A program made the translations under genes and the position numbers. The notes under the pieces were generated by a model. It saw only the letters and a list, made by a program, of their open reading frames with translations. It had not been told where the DNA came from and did no database searches. Below, piece by piece: positions 46,140 through 57,453 of a DNA stretch of 64,000 nt. The DNA comes from Vermamoeba vermiformis (taxonomy: Eukaryota; Tubulinea; Echinamoebida), in contig JBEWZL010000232.1 in the NCBI GenBank assembly GCA_045837725.1, forward strand, positions 548,381 to 612,380, read 5' to 3'. How positions within the stretch are numbered: position 1 is the stretch's first letter; each line of letters opens with the position of its first letter.

Positions 46140-47355
46140 ATGGATTGGATATTGCGATGCTGTGGAAAGAGTTCTTACGAAACACTAAAAGATGAAGACG
46201 ATGCCGCCATCACGCGCCCAACGAACGTTTCCTCACCAGCAGGCGCTACATCTGCGGGGCAAAGAGCAACAATGCCTGAATTAGCTATAGATAATGCGTG
46301 GAAAAAGGACTTAGAGAATATTATTAACCGACCCTCCCAGCAACTACCTATCCATATCGATCTTGGTCGGTTAATTACAAAGATCGTGATCTACAATTTA
46401 CCCAACGAACCCGTGTTTCAATATCAAGCCCCCGACGAAGATGACCCTAATAATTTACAATCGAATATTATTCGGTTTTTGCGTAAGTTAGTTAGGAGGA
46501 CAATTTAAATTTATGCAACGGCTAAATGCCTGCCCTCGAAGGAAATTCGAGCCATTTAAAAGTGATATTCTGGTAAATTATTTTACTGAATTTATATTTT
46601 TTCAGAGACGATGGCTCTTGCTTTAGTTGACCAGGAAGCATCTCGAGTTTTAGACTATGCAGCGCGCAATAATCCGCCCATAAAAGGTATTATATTACGA
46701 ATATTATTTCATTAACTTGGACATTACTTAATAAGCAAAATCACCTCTCCGTGCACGGTGACGATCTAACTAATTATCCCGCTTTTTCCTCAGACGACTC
46801 AGAAATAGCCGACGTTATTACCAAAATATTAGAACAAATAAATAGCACGAGCGCAGTCCCGGATTCATCGCCATTAATACGGGTGCTCAAATGCGTCAAT
46901 CAGAAGGTTATGTTTCCGCCTTTCCACTGCATCAAACAACTGCTCAAGCTGTGAGTGTTGCGCAACTATTTGCTGAGTGTACGTGTATTAATATACTATT
47001 CAGAGATCGTCTAAAAGATGTCGCGGGCAGTTGGAAGATAGCAATACAATTTGGGCGAGATGTGGTTCGGTACGTCGCGGAGAATACCGTCAATGCCGCA
47101 TCGTTCTTGCTAATATATATGTTCATTAGGATCGTGCACAGCAAGCTCCAAGACATTCCGGACCCAGAGGACATAAGCACATTCTTGGGTCGCTTCCAGT
47201 GGCACTTGGTGTTTGAATTGAGCACTGCGACGCAAGCCTTGACCAATATTGAACTAGTGGTGGACGAGGTGACCATGTACGAGACTGATCAAGTCGAAAT
47301 CAGTCAGCGGTTGCAGTACTGTTTGCAAGCCTTGGGACCCAAGCACCGGCTGTAA
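46140..47355 (+). CDS. Hypothetical protein, possibly VPS9-like
   Basis: Start ATG at 46140 (MDWILRCCGKSSYETL); the CC near the N-terminus could be palmitoylated. Exons join through introns at about 46485, 46687 and 46952. The C-terminal part (SSPLIRVLKCVNQKV, KDVAGSWKIAIQFGRD, AASFLLIYMFIRIVHSKLQD, FELSTATQALTNIELVV) has the helix pattern of a VPS9 Rab5-exchange domain, but the Asp that VPS9 uses to displace GTPase Mg is Ser and the key Tyr is Phe. If VPS9-like it may bind a Rab without catalysing exchange. I am not sure of the family. Confidence 0.45.
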
Positions 47356-48742
47356 TTCAGCTAGTACTACAGTAGTTCTGTTTCGCATCACACGAGTGGG
47401 TCGAGTAAGTAGCTGCTGGGCGAGCATGTTGGATTTTGCTTTTATGTATCGTCGTGTGATTGGTTTGCTGGCAACAACTTTGATGGGCGACTAACCTTCA
47501 GAGAAAAAATAGAAATGGATATTGAAAATGTTTGCGCAAATAAATAATTGTAAATACGGTCTCTTACTGTACGCAGCCATTTTTGTTCGTCACTGGTTCT
47601 GTTGTTTGGCCTGGTGATCATTTAATTTGCAAATTACCACTAACACAAACCCTATTATTCGGCCTTCGCTGCCAAGTTTGTTGGTAATTTCCCTAGACAA
47701 TCAGTGCTACCGCAACCAGCTGGACCGTGCTAACTTATACTATGTTGAGATCACCGTAAGCTAATTAATTTTTTGTATGCAGTCATTCAATTTCCAGCAA
47801 TGCACAATTGATTACTCTTAAGAGTATTTTTTTTTGATGCGCATCTAAATTTTGCAAAATTAATTACCAATGATTTATTTTAAGCATGAATTAACTCTTG
47901 GGATACCAATTTTTTTAAAATAAATCATTGTCGTCCGATGCGCAACCAGAAAATCCCAAAAAATAGGATGCGAATCTCCTGAAGTACTATCTGCTAAAGT
48001 ATCCATGGAATGATTTGTCCCAACGCCAAGACACTAATTTACCTTAAATTTAACAGGCTTACCTTGTTCGGTCGTGACAATTACCGATGAGAATCGCATG
48101 TTTCCAGATCTAAATGGTCAGCTGCGATAATGTAGTTAAGATGCCGAATTTTAGACATAATATATAATATAATCAGCGCAATTTGTTACCGTTTTAGGCA
48201 ACAATATTCGTGAATTACTGCGCTAGCGGCGAAATTCGGGATCAAAAGAAAGTAGGTGAACCAGCCTTTAAGGTAAGCTCGCGTCGCTCGAGTGCTATTA
48301 CATCGCTTATATGCCTATAAAGCTCTGGCGCAGACTTAGGCTTGATTAATTTTTCAGCGAAGTACTTAACGTTAAGGCTTCTCGAAGAAAAGCATGCTTA
48401 CTGTGCTTAATACATAATATTAGCAAGGTACGTTATGCTTATGATAACGTGTCATAAGCAAGAAACTGTCCCACAACGTTTCGGGCGTATTTTTAGCAAA
48501 CGTTCTTACTCAAGTAATTATTCCTCACTCCGATTTCAGATTGCTATCTCGATGGAATAATGCCCGAATTCACGAACAGTTCAGAGTGAATTCGAAATCT
48601 TGGACGAAAGATTGGCTTATTTGGTAAGCAGAGTATACGAATTTAAATCTCCTTGCGGGATAATTATATATCTGGACCAGACATAAATACTCGTGGAACA
48701 GCGTTAGTCACTCCAAAAACTTTTTCTGAAAACCACACAGCA
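47356..48742. other. Region with exon-like fragments but no firm gene
   Basis: Several plus-strand segments are open and bounded by good splice signals: about 47666-47753 (CLLVISLDNQCYRNQLDRA...), 48199-48271 (ATIFVNYCASGEIRDQKKVG then GTAAGC), 48360-48426, and 48541-48623 (LLSRWNNARIHEQFRVNSK then GTAAGC). I could not join them into one reading frame. This may be a gene with more introns than I resolved, a decayed gene, or 5' UTR exons of the next gene. Confidence 0.3.
47528..47821 (+). CDS. Possible small secreted protein (weak)
   Basis: ATG at 47528 opens a hydrophobic leader (YGLLLYAAIFVRHWFCCLA). With introns at about 47603-47665 and 47754-47782 it would continue as LLVISLDNQCYRNQLDRANL and end TIDYS at 47821. 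Splice sites fit the local consensus, but length is under 80 residues and there is no family match. Could be chance. Confidence 0.2.
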
Positions 48743-51700
48743 ATGGCCCATCGTCAGCTACTCGTGCTTCTCGTAGCTGTTTTCGCGTGCTACGCGACTG
48801 CTCAAACTTGTACTGCACCAGGTACATTGATCGATTATCACTCGTTGGTTCGTTTTCTAATTGAGTTTCATTTAGACTCGCAGTTGTACGTGTTCCCGTA
48901 CTCTTCTTCTGCCGGCGGTTATGTCAGTAAGTATTTAGCTCTACTATTGTCGCAAACGGTAGTAATAATTCCAATTGCTCAGATCAACCCATGGCACAAC
49001 TCAACGTCAATGCTACTGTGCGCATGGTCTACTACTCGAATTATACTTGGGTCGTAACTCAAATCCCCAGTGGATTGACCTACACCGTACTTTCGGATAA
49101 GATGGGCATTTCCATTACTGGTACTCCCGTCAGAGCTGGTACCTATACCATGAACGTCAATCTCTTTTACTATGGTAAGCGGGTTTATTGTTCGGAATAA
49201 TAATGTCTAAATTATCGTGTATCGCAGATAACGCTGCCAATAGACTGCGATGCTCGACTCAACCAATCAATTTCAACTTCCAGTGCAGCGTTCCAATTAC
49301 TCTTACTCCTACTGAAGAGCAAGGTGTTAAAGGTACGGTAACTCTAACAGCGGAAGAACTCTTCGTGACCAAGTTTAACTTATTGCTATTTTAGGAACTG
49401 CGTATAGTCCCGCTAACGTGCAGTTTGTCGCTTCCGGTGGCTTTGGCTCTGGCTACTCATTTAGTGCCAAGTAAGTTATATTTGATCTGATACGTATCAA
49501 GCGTAATTTCTAATCAAATTAAAAAATAGCTTCGCAAATCCCAAGAACGGAGTCAACTTGACTTCTTCTGGTGCGCTCGTTGGCACATGGAGTGCTCCCA
49601 CATCGTTTAGCTTTTACTTGAACGTCGTCGACGATGGTAATTGCGAAGCTACTTTCTCCTACACGTAAGTTCCGAAGCGAACCAAAATTAAACCGAAATT
49701 CAAATTGATAATATTTCCTTCTAAAGCGTCACCGTGTCTTGCCCTGATATTAATATCGCTCCTCTCTCCGGAATTATGCCTTCTGGCGTAACTACCGACT
49801 ACTACAACTCCTCTTTGACCTCATCCGGCGGTCTTGCTCCCTACACTTACTTTATTACCGAAGTTTCTCTTCCTAATGGCTTGACATTTGCCAATGATGG
49901 TACTGTCTATGGTACTCCTGCAGGTGCTACGACTACGACCTTCTTTGCCAACGTCGAAGGTAAGTCGCTTCAATTGGAAAATCGGATCAATTTGTTGAAA
50001 TTTATTTTTCATGAATAGATGTAAACAACTGCCCTGGTTCTGGCGAGTTTAGCTTGGAAATCAAGTGTGCTACCATTACTTTGGGTGCTATTAACGGCTC
50101 AACTTTGGTGGACAAGGATTACTCCAGCACCGTCGTTGCTTCGGGCGGCAGTTCTCCGTACACCTACTCACTCGATGGCTTAAAGAGATCCACTCTTGCT
50201 AATGGTCAACTGCCTCCTGGCATGTCGCTTGATGGCTCTACTGGTGTAATTTCCGGCAAGCCCACTGCCACTGGATCGTATCAATTTTCAATCCTTGCAA
50301 CCGACGCTAAAGGTAAGAGCAGCTTGCTTATAATTACTCGTGTATAAAGCTAATTCGCTGTTGTAGGTTGCACGCAATCAAAGTCCTACACCATTCAAGT
50401 GTCATGCGATGACTTGGCTATCCAAGACATTGCCGTCACCGGCGTTGCTGCAAGTTCCTACTACGCATCTTTGAGCACAGTTCGCGGATCTAGCCCATAC
50501 AGTTATACAAGTAAGTTTAAAAAGCTAGCGTTGAAGATCCGGATCTAATCTTAAACATTAAGCTGCCGACACTTTGGCTAAAGATCTCGTGCTCAGTTCA
50601 CAAGGAATTTTGTCGGGTGAACTTAAACAAACCGGAATCTTTACTTTCACCGTTACATCGACCGATTTGAGATCGTGCCAAGGTAAGCTCCTAAGATCTA
50701 ATCAACTTTCTTTGCTAACTTTATTCAGCTACTCGCCAGTTTACATTCAACATTACTTGCCCTACTCTTATTCTCTCGAGCTTGATTACTAACAACGGTC
50801 AAGGTAACACTTAATTCGAATTTTATTTGATAAGGTATCTAACTTGTTTAATATCAACAGCCAGCAAGTATTACTCTTCGTACGTTCTCCCTGACGACGG
50901 CGTTGGTCCTTACACTCTTGTCTCGGTGTCTGGTCTCCCTAACGGAATTGAAAATGACGGCCAGAACTTCAACTTCGCTGGTACTCCTACTGAAATTGGT
51001 CTCTTCAATGTGACTATCACCGCTGCTGATAGCAACGACTGCATGAACACCTTCTCCATGCCCTTGAATATTACTTGCGCTACATTTGTGTTTAGCGGCA
51101 TTGATTCTGGTGCCACCGTCGATAGAAGTTACTCGGATCAGTTCGCAGTTACTAGCGGCTTCATCGGCGCAACGTCCTTTGTCGGTAAGTTTGAACAATT
51201 AATGGCTCTCAGAGAATATTTCTAACGCGATTCTCATAGTGGCTAACGGAACTTTGCCTCGTGGATTATCACTTGCCACCGACGGTACCCTGAGTGGTAC
51301 TCCTACACAGAAAGGAGACTTCACCTTCACTGTCCGAGCTACTGACGCCAACGGTTGCACCGGTGAATACGATCAACAACTGTCCGTCGATTGTGCTGAC
51401 AGCGAGCTTAGCGTCAATCCTTCATTGGAATCTGTAAGTTGCACAATTAACTGACTCTATTGTACCGATGACTGACTTTGCGAAAGGGTCAAACTGGTGT
51501 TTTCTACATTGATTCATTCACCGCCTCTGGCTCTTCTCATCATCCTTACACGTACTCAATTACGCCTGCTTCGTCTGTCAATGCACAACTCCCTTACGGA
51601 GTACAAAAGCAAGTTGTCAAGCCTGATCTTCGAGGATGGACACAATGCTATTCCGGTACTTACGCTGCTGGTATGGGCGAAATCGAATTCGAAACCATTC

Positions 51701-53679
51701 TTGAGTGTGCCATAACGACCGAGGCCAAATATATGATGCTCGCCTGCGGTACTAGCGCCGACAACTTCTACAATATGGCAGCCGGTCCAATTGAGGACGT
51801 CTTTTTAATCGAAGGTACCAAGATCAGCAATGGTGTCACCTGGTACTGGCTTACCGAGGATACCGATCATTGGGCTTGGGGCTTTGCTGACGGCAGTGTG
51901 CAGCCTGCACAAATTCAATGCGATGATGCTGCAGGTGATAAACGCACCTGCTGGTATGTTGACTTCGTTGGAGAGCCTCGCACGGGATACCGTTGCGGCG
52001 ACATGACTGGTCTCGATGGTAATGAGTGGTATCGTTACGTCTATGTTGCTAGCGAAATCCCTACAATCCCTCTGGACACCGTAGAAACTTATTCGTTGAT
52101 GTCAAACGGAACTATTTCTGGTATGCACTTGCTTGGTTCCAGTTGCAATCCAACTAATCCGTTACAATTAGGTCTTCCAACTATTTCTGGCGATCTTGGC
52201 TTCATTGTCACGGCGACTGATGACGCAGGCTGCTCTGCTTCAGCTTCTGGAATTCTCCACGTATGTAACTTACTCTATTTTGAAACCACCGATTAACACG
52301 TTGTTAGATCGATTGCGGTAGATTCTACGTCGAAGACCTTCCCGGAGCGCAAGTTACAATCTTGTACTCTCAAAGCTTGAACATTAGCGGTGGTTCTGGA
52401 TCATACAGCGCGATCATTAGTAAGTATCACTCGACTAGTTTACTAATACATTCGATTTTAACGCGTTGTTTTATAGCTGGTTTGCCCCAAGGACTCACCT
52501 ACAATACGACAGCCAATGTTCTTAGCGGCACACCTGTTACCCACGGTGAAGTACGTATTCTAATCCTGTGCTAAAAAGAATCACGGCTAACTGCTTGTTT
52601 AGTATCCTATTGTCATTGAAATCACCGACAATATCAACCCTTGCAATTACACGGTGCGCGTCACTTTCGTTGTTTTGTGCCCTCCCAACAACTTGTCCGA
52701 CATTCCTCCTGTTGCTCAAGTCGGCACTACTTACCTCGCTACGATCTCGTACAAGAACATGTTGCCGCCTGTTCACTTCCAAGCCGAGACCTTGCTTCCT
52801 TACGGCTTGACCCTCTACCGCGACGGAACTATCGAAGGTGTTCCTTCTCTCCCTGGAAACTACGAGTTCTTCGTCAGATTGATCCAAGACGTTGAAAATG
52901 GCTGCTCTGATGGACGCTGGTACAGCATTTCAGTCGTCTGCGGACCTATCGACGTTAGCGACATTAGCAACAACTTCATTCTCGGCGACTCTGTCGACGA
53001 ATCCTTTGGTTCAAGCAACGGTATCCAACAGTACGCTTACACTTTGGGCTCTGGTCAACTCCCCGATGGATTGACTTTGAGTATTGATGGTAGTCTCAAC
53101 GGCACCGTCACCAAGGCTGGATTCTTCAGATTCTCTGTACGTGTCACTGACACCTATGGTTGCGTTGGTGAGCGCCGTTTCGTCGTGGCCGTCACTTGCA
53201 CCAATCCCATTGCTCTCGGTCCTTTGCCAACTAGCTTCATGGCCGGCGAACAAGTCTCCATGGCTCCAGTAACTCTTGGTGGAGTCGCTCCTTATTCCTT
53301 CCAACTCTTGCTCGGTGCTTTGCCTCGTGGTCTTGTACTGAGCACCGACGGAGGCATTGCTGGAAATCTAACTTCGGCGGGTACTTTCGTCTTCCAGTTG
53401 GGCGTCACGGATAGCCAAGGCTGCGTCGCCACCGAATTGTACACTATAACGGTCACTCCTCAACCTCCAGTTGATGCTCCAGTCTCAACTGGCAATACAC
53501 CCGTATCGACTCCTGTTGCCGCTCCGATTGAACCCCCTGTCGCGCCAATTCAAGCCCCTGTTCAACCCCCTGTTCAAGCCCCCACTAATTCGCCTGGCGC
53601 TGTTTCCGGACAGTCTTCACTTCGTAGTGCGATCGCAACCATCCTTCCTGTGTGCCTAATCGTGCTCATTTCCATGTAA
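48743..53679 (+). CDS. Large GPI-anchored-type surface protein of about 12 putative-Ig (He_PIG) units
   Basis: Start ATG at 48743, signal peptide AHRQLLVLLVAVFACYATA. About twelve tandem beta-sandwich units of the putative-Ig (cadherin-related) kind follow, each with the pattern LPxGLxLxxDGTLSGTPxxxGxFxFTV then a Cys; examples at 50210, 51250, 52800, 53060 and 53330. Cys near unit borders suggest stacked disulfide-linked domains. Between about 51620 and 52100 a different domain (GWTQCYSGTYAAG, ILECAITTEAKYMMLACG, NGVTWYWL, WAWGFADGS) sits inside one unit. The C-terminus is a Pro-rich stalk (APIQAPVQPPVQAP) and a hydrophobic GPI-type tail (IATILPVCLIVLISM). Likely cell-surface adhesion or recognition. 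Introns tend to fall between or within units and are short. Confidence 0.85.
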
Positions 53680-53949
53680 AATAGTAATTCCAGAAATAAA
53701 TCAATATTAAAAATTAAGTTTTTAATTTTTGATCTGTGCGTAATAGCCGCCAAAATGATTGTGCGACCTGGTATTTACGGAAAACATTAATTAAACAAGC
53801 GAGCTATTTCGATAGTCTTAAGTCAACCGTACAAACGATGAGCGTTTGCGTTCCCCCAATATTCGCAATTTCAAGACGATAATCAAAATGACAGCCACAC
53901 GTTGTTAGTAATTTATATAACAAGTTGATTACACGAGATATCATGCATA

Positions 53950-55980
53950 ATGTTAGCTGATAGCGAAGCAAGCATTGTAATTGTAGAAGGTATGTCAATT
54001 TTACGTCACATCTGCGCGCGTGCTCAAAATAATCACGAAAAAATCGCTAATCATTGATACAGGTCAATTAATTACTGTCGATAAGCCTCCTACAAAACAA
54101 CAATACAACAGAGGCCAAAGCAATTTTTGGTTTGACAAACAAAATAATTCGATTCGTTTTCGAGAAGGACAGAAGAAAGACAAATCAATTCAAGTCGAAT
54201 TTCAAAACGAAAAATATCAATACGAAGGAATAATATCGTCAAATATTTATGAGATTATTGTTCGCACGAGCATCTTTTCTTTGTTGTTTGGCAACTCATC
54301 TCGACACGTTGCAGTGACAGAAGAATCTCTTCGTCTTCCCTTTGAACAACAGCCGTGGTTTATTGGTGCCGTTGATAAAAAAGATGTCAAGAAGCTCGAA
54401 CAAGGTACGTCATCGGTAATCTGTCGAATTAGAGATCTAACACAGACGCAGCTCAGACACGCATGTTTTTCACGCGTGCAAAAGGACCCAAAGTCTATCT
54501 TCATTGGACGAGAACAAAATCAACGACGGACACAGAAGGTCCAATACTTCTCGAGTCAAATGACTTGTCTCTCGTACTGCCTCGCGGTGAATTCATCACT
54601 GCAAGGCACAATGGGGGAGTGGTCAAGCATCGCAATGAAGTTCTTTTCTGTCGCCGAATCATGGAAAACGACTTGGAAGGAGCTAAAGTCATGCTAGAGC
54701 AAGGTATTTTCATTGTATGTCCATACAAACAGGAGCTCTAAGTGACACGAGTCACCATTTTTTAATGACAGGTGTCAATCTTAAATGCCCTTTTCTACAC
54801 GAACCAAACCTCCTAACGTACTACATCGAGCACACTCCTCAACGACTACAGAGCGATGAACTAATAATATGGTTATTAAAGTTGAATGGTGGTGTCTTCA
54901 TTGACTAGTACGTTATTAACCTTGCTCGCTCAGCTTCTATTGTAAATGTGGCTAACGTGTTTTACCAGCGAAGACAAAGCACTCATCAACGTGGTAGCGT
55001 CAAGATGTTCTGATCACGTGATTGAAGCGTTTCTCGAGCACGGAGTCCCGAACAATCCGAGTGTCACGAAAAGAGCAATATCGCGCAAGATTCCACCGCA
55101 CAGACTGCGCATCTACTTCAAGACCCTTAGTATTACTTGCGGGTCATCTAAATACAATTATTCAAATGAGTATTTGGAGAGCATCAAAGACTATAAAGAT
55201 GGCTCAGATTGCACCAATCGAGTTCTCATCACCTGTGCCTGGCAGTTCGGCAATGATGACAATTTGTTCAAACAACTGCCGATAGAACTACTGCAACATA
55301 TCATTAGCTTTGGAGTTGACGATGAATATCCATGGCTTGATTACGTGGATCCACCTGACGTGGTTCAATTCGTATATCAGCCTGTTCAAGTACTGTTGAA
55401 GCTAGCTGTTATTGTGTGGCACTACAGACACGAGCCAAATGGAAAATACAACGTAGAATGCATTTTAGATCGTCTGATCGATAAAGGGTTATCTGGGTCA
55501 ATCTACAACAACTTGACACCAAGCCAAATGAAGACGCTCGTGTCGTGGATCATCACTTTGTCAACACTCTGTCAACCTAAAAAATACACGCTTTTGAAGT
55601 CTGGGTTCATGAAGTATTTAACTACCAATCACCACTCAGTACCGCACATCAAATCATTATTAGACTCAGGCACCTTCAATCGAGAGTGGTGGATTGAGCC
55701 TGGTGATACAGGAGCTGGTTTAGTGCCAGTACCAACACCCCTCTCTTGGAGTGTGATCAATCCTGAAAAACTACACAAATCATTGATTGCACTGCTCATC
55801 CACGAGAATTTGTTGCCTGAACAGTGTGTGCTTGATGGTGAAATTCTGCTTCTGAAGGAGTATCTAGAAATGTTCCACAGTGACAGCAGCAATGTTAGAG
55901 CAACAATTGCATTCATTGAAGAGTGCAGGAGTGCATCAAAAACCGGTACCAGCAGATATTCAAAACTGAGGAAAAGATAA
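53950..55980 (+). CDS. Ankyrin-type repeat protein, family not recognised
   Basis: The ATG at 53950 opens a 13-codon exon (MLADSEASIVIVE) spliced at about 53989 to GQLITVDKPPTKQQYNRG. Further introns lie near 54405, 54705 and 54908, all phase-consistent. The middle has ankyrin-like helices (FCRRIMENDLEGAKVMLEQG, LLTYYIEHTPQRLQSDEL, VVASRCSDHVIEAFLEHGVP). A segment FKQLPIELLQHIISFGVDDE recalls the start of an F-box or SOCS-type helix pair, not certain. The long last exon (54971-55980) ends in a basic tail (SRYSKLRKR). No membrane segment. Perhaps an adaptor of a ubiquitin ligase; low confidence on function. Confidence 0.6.
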
Positions 55981-56451
55981 CCAGTGCACCCATGGAACAA
56001 CAAAGGACCTGTCACAGGTTTGAACATTCCCATAGTAAGCCATCACAAGCTTTGGAATTAAGCAGAAGTCATTCTCTGCTGGTGAAAAAAAATAAAAATT
56101 TCTGACTAAGTTTTTTGATGGGACAGTGCAAGATTTAATATTAGGTTATCCTACTTTCCTAGGAATAGGATTTAAGGTGTCCCACCCCAGGCCAAATTAG
56201 GCGTCCTTCGAAATTCGTCAACAAAATTCAAAATTCATATATGTAAAAGGGCTTGGCCATATAGGGCTAGCCCTGCAGAACCTGACAATAAATAGAGATT
56301 TGGAAGGAATTTTGCTTAGTGATTTTTTTACTTAGGAAAATTTTTACTTAGGAAAATTTTACTAAAGGAAATTTTTACTGTAGAAAAACTGACCCACCAG
56401 CGTAAGTTGGAGAATTTGAAAAAACTAAGTCTGGACAGTCTTATGAAAAAT
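55981..56451. other. Non-coding start of the repeat-rich region
   Basis: After the ankyrin-type gene the sequence becomes non-coding. It contains a 10-bp palindrome GGGCTAGCCC at about 56267-56276 and a short tandem repeat at 56326-56390 (own entry). No transposon ends or ORF seen. Confidence 0.4.
56326..56390. repeat. Short tandem repeat, about 16-bp unit, four degenerate copies
   Basis: Copies of ACTTAGGAAAATTTT with drift (ACTTAGGAAAA, ACTTAGGAAAA, ACTAAAGGAAA, ACTGTAGAAAA) at about a 16-bp period. Confidence 0.7.
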
Positions 56452-56790
56452 CGAAGTCCTTAGGGGTCGTCTCCACGCGGAGACGATCTACCCAAAAAAA
56501 AACCCGAAGTCCGCAAGGGTCGTCTCCGCGTGGAGACGATCTCGCAAAAATACCAAGTCCAAAGGGGTCGTCTCCACGTGGAGACGATCTCAAAAAAAAC
56601 AAAGTCCAAAGGGGTCGTCTCCACGTGGAGACGACCTACCTAAAAAAATTAAAGTCCGCAAGGGTCGTCTCCACGCGGAGACGATCTCGCAAAAAAACAA
56701 AGTCCAAAGGGGTCGTCTCCACGTGGAGACGATCTCAAAAAACACAAACGAAGTCCATAGGGGGTCGCGATCTCGCGAAAAAAACAAGGT
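56452..56790. repeat. Tandem array of hairpin dyads, six full units and one degenerate
   Basis: Core dyads of 18 bp start at 56468, 56521, 56569, 56616, 56666 and 56714, a period of 47-53 bp. All six have identical 7-nt arms (CGTCTCC and GGAGACG); the central four bases are ACGC, GCGT, ACGT, ACGT, ACGC, ACGT. Each core is preceded by AAGTCC plus a few bases and GGGTCG, and followed by GATCT and an A-rich tract of 5-9 A. A seventh unit near 56751 keeps AAGTCC and GGGTCG but has lost the dyad. Three units have CACGTG in the centre. Confidence 0.92.
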
Positions 56791-56817
56791 AACGTAGCGA
56801 CGCGATGCAAAGTTTAT

Positions 56818-57061
56818 CTGCAACAGTAAATGTTAATAAATTATTGTATTAATCTAACTAATAAAACCAGCACTTACCAATTTTAAAATTAGGAGCGAAT
56901 GTTGTTAAATCGTTGATCGGTTCTAAAATACAAGATTAGCATTAATAAATAAACATAAATTAAATTTAATCTCAATGCAAACCGCCGCGAATATGTAAAT
57001 GATCGGAACCAATTTTGTATCCGGATTCAAAAATAAATAAAAAATTAAAATTACACTTACT
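56818..57061 (-). other. Consensus splice sites on the minus strand, possible spliced transcript
   Basis: Read on the minus strand: donor GTAAGTG at 57060, acceptor TATTTTAG ending 56923, a 45-nt exon, donor GTAAGTGC at 56877, acceptor with branch TTAAC and TGTTGCAG ending 56818. These match the local intron rules and would make an RNA that runs leftwards into the dyad array. A frame stays open for about 60 codons through these joins, but I found no ATG, so it may be non-coding. Confidence 0.4.
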
Positions 57062-57119
57062 ATTAGCGCCAAGTCGTGTTGCTTTCGTTATTCGTGAATA
57101 AATAATACCAAGCCGGCAC

Positions 57120-57178
57120 GAACAACTTGACCTGTCACGTCAAGTGATTCGTCACGTGATATGTCACGTGGGTTGTTC
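57120..57178. promoter_or_regulatory. Cluster of GTCACGT/CACGTG elements inside an inverted repeat
   Basis: GTCACGT occurs at 57134, 57151 and 57163; two of the copies are full CACGTG E-box cores (57153-57158, 57165-57170). The cluster is bracketed by GAACAAC (57120-57126) and its complement GTTGTTC (57172-57178). It lies about 280 nt before the next start codon, so a promoter element for bZIP or bHLH factors is plausible. Confidence 0.5.
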
Positions 57179-57266
57179 ACGAAAAACAGAAAACAAACTT
57201 TTTGTAATTTACACGGTGCTAAAAACAATAGCGTGTCACCACAAGTGGCGCGTTTTGTTAAATATA

Positions 57267-57424
57267 ATTGCGATACGAATCCAACAGATTCTATTGCAAT
57301 TTAAAGTTTAGATCGTCGATCAAAAATCGGCGCATCTAAATTATCTGCTAAGCCTCCAAAAGAGGCTTAATTTTATATCTATATATCGAATCATCGCCTA
57401 TAAATTCCGTTAGTAAAACGGAAT
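57267..57424 (+). ncRNA. Four consecutive pentaloop hairpins upstream of a start codon
   Basis: Hairpin 1, 57267-57300: ATTGC/GCAAT outer, GAATC/GATTC inner, loop CAACA. Hairpin 2, 57307-57340: TTTAGAT/ATCTAAA plus a 7-bp inner stem with one G-T pair and one bulge, loop CAAAA. Hairpin 3, 57349-57369: TAAGCCTC/GAGGCTTA, loop CAAAA. Hairpin 4, 57404-57424: ATTCCGTT/AACGGAAT, loop AGTAA. All loops are five bases. The last arm ends 29 nt before the ATG at 57454, so it could be a structured 5' leader. No known riboswitch recognised. Confidence 0.5.
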
Positions 57425-57453
57425 ATTACAAGACAAATTTAGATTCGATCAGA

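Noticed and set aside
54020-54405. Start of the ankyrin-type gene at 54020
   Set aside because: There is an AG acceptor at about 54062 and an upstream ATG exon at 53950 that joins in frame, which fits the local splice rules better.
56452-56790. CRISPR-like array (repeats with spacers of even length)
   Set aside because: Host is a eukaryote, spacers are A-rich and resemble each other, and no cas genes are present. It is a plain tandem repeat with dyads.
56590-56823. Minus-strand open frame with repeated Trp-Arg-Arg-Pro-Leu peptides
   Set aside because: It is only the translation of the tandem array; no ATG start belonging to it and no family signal.
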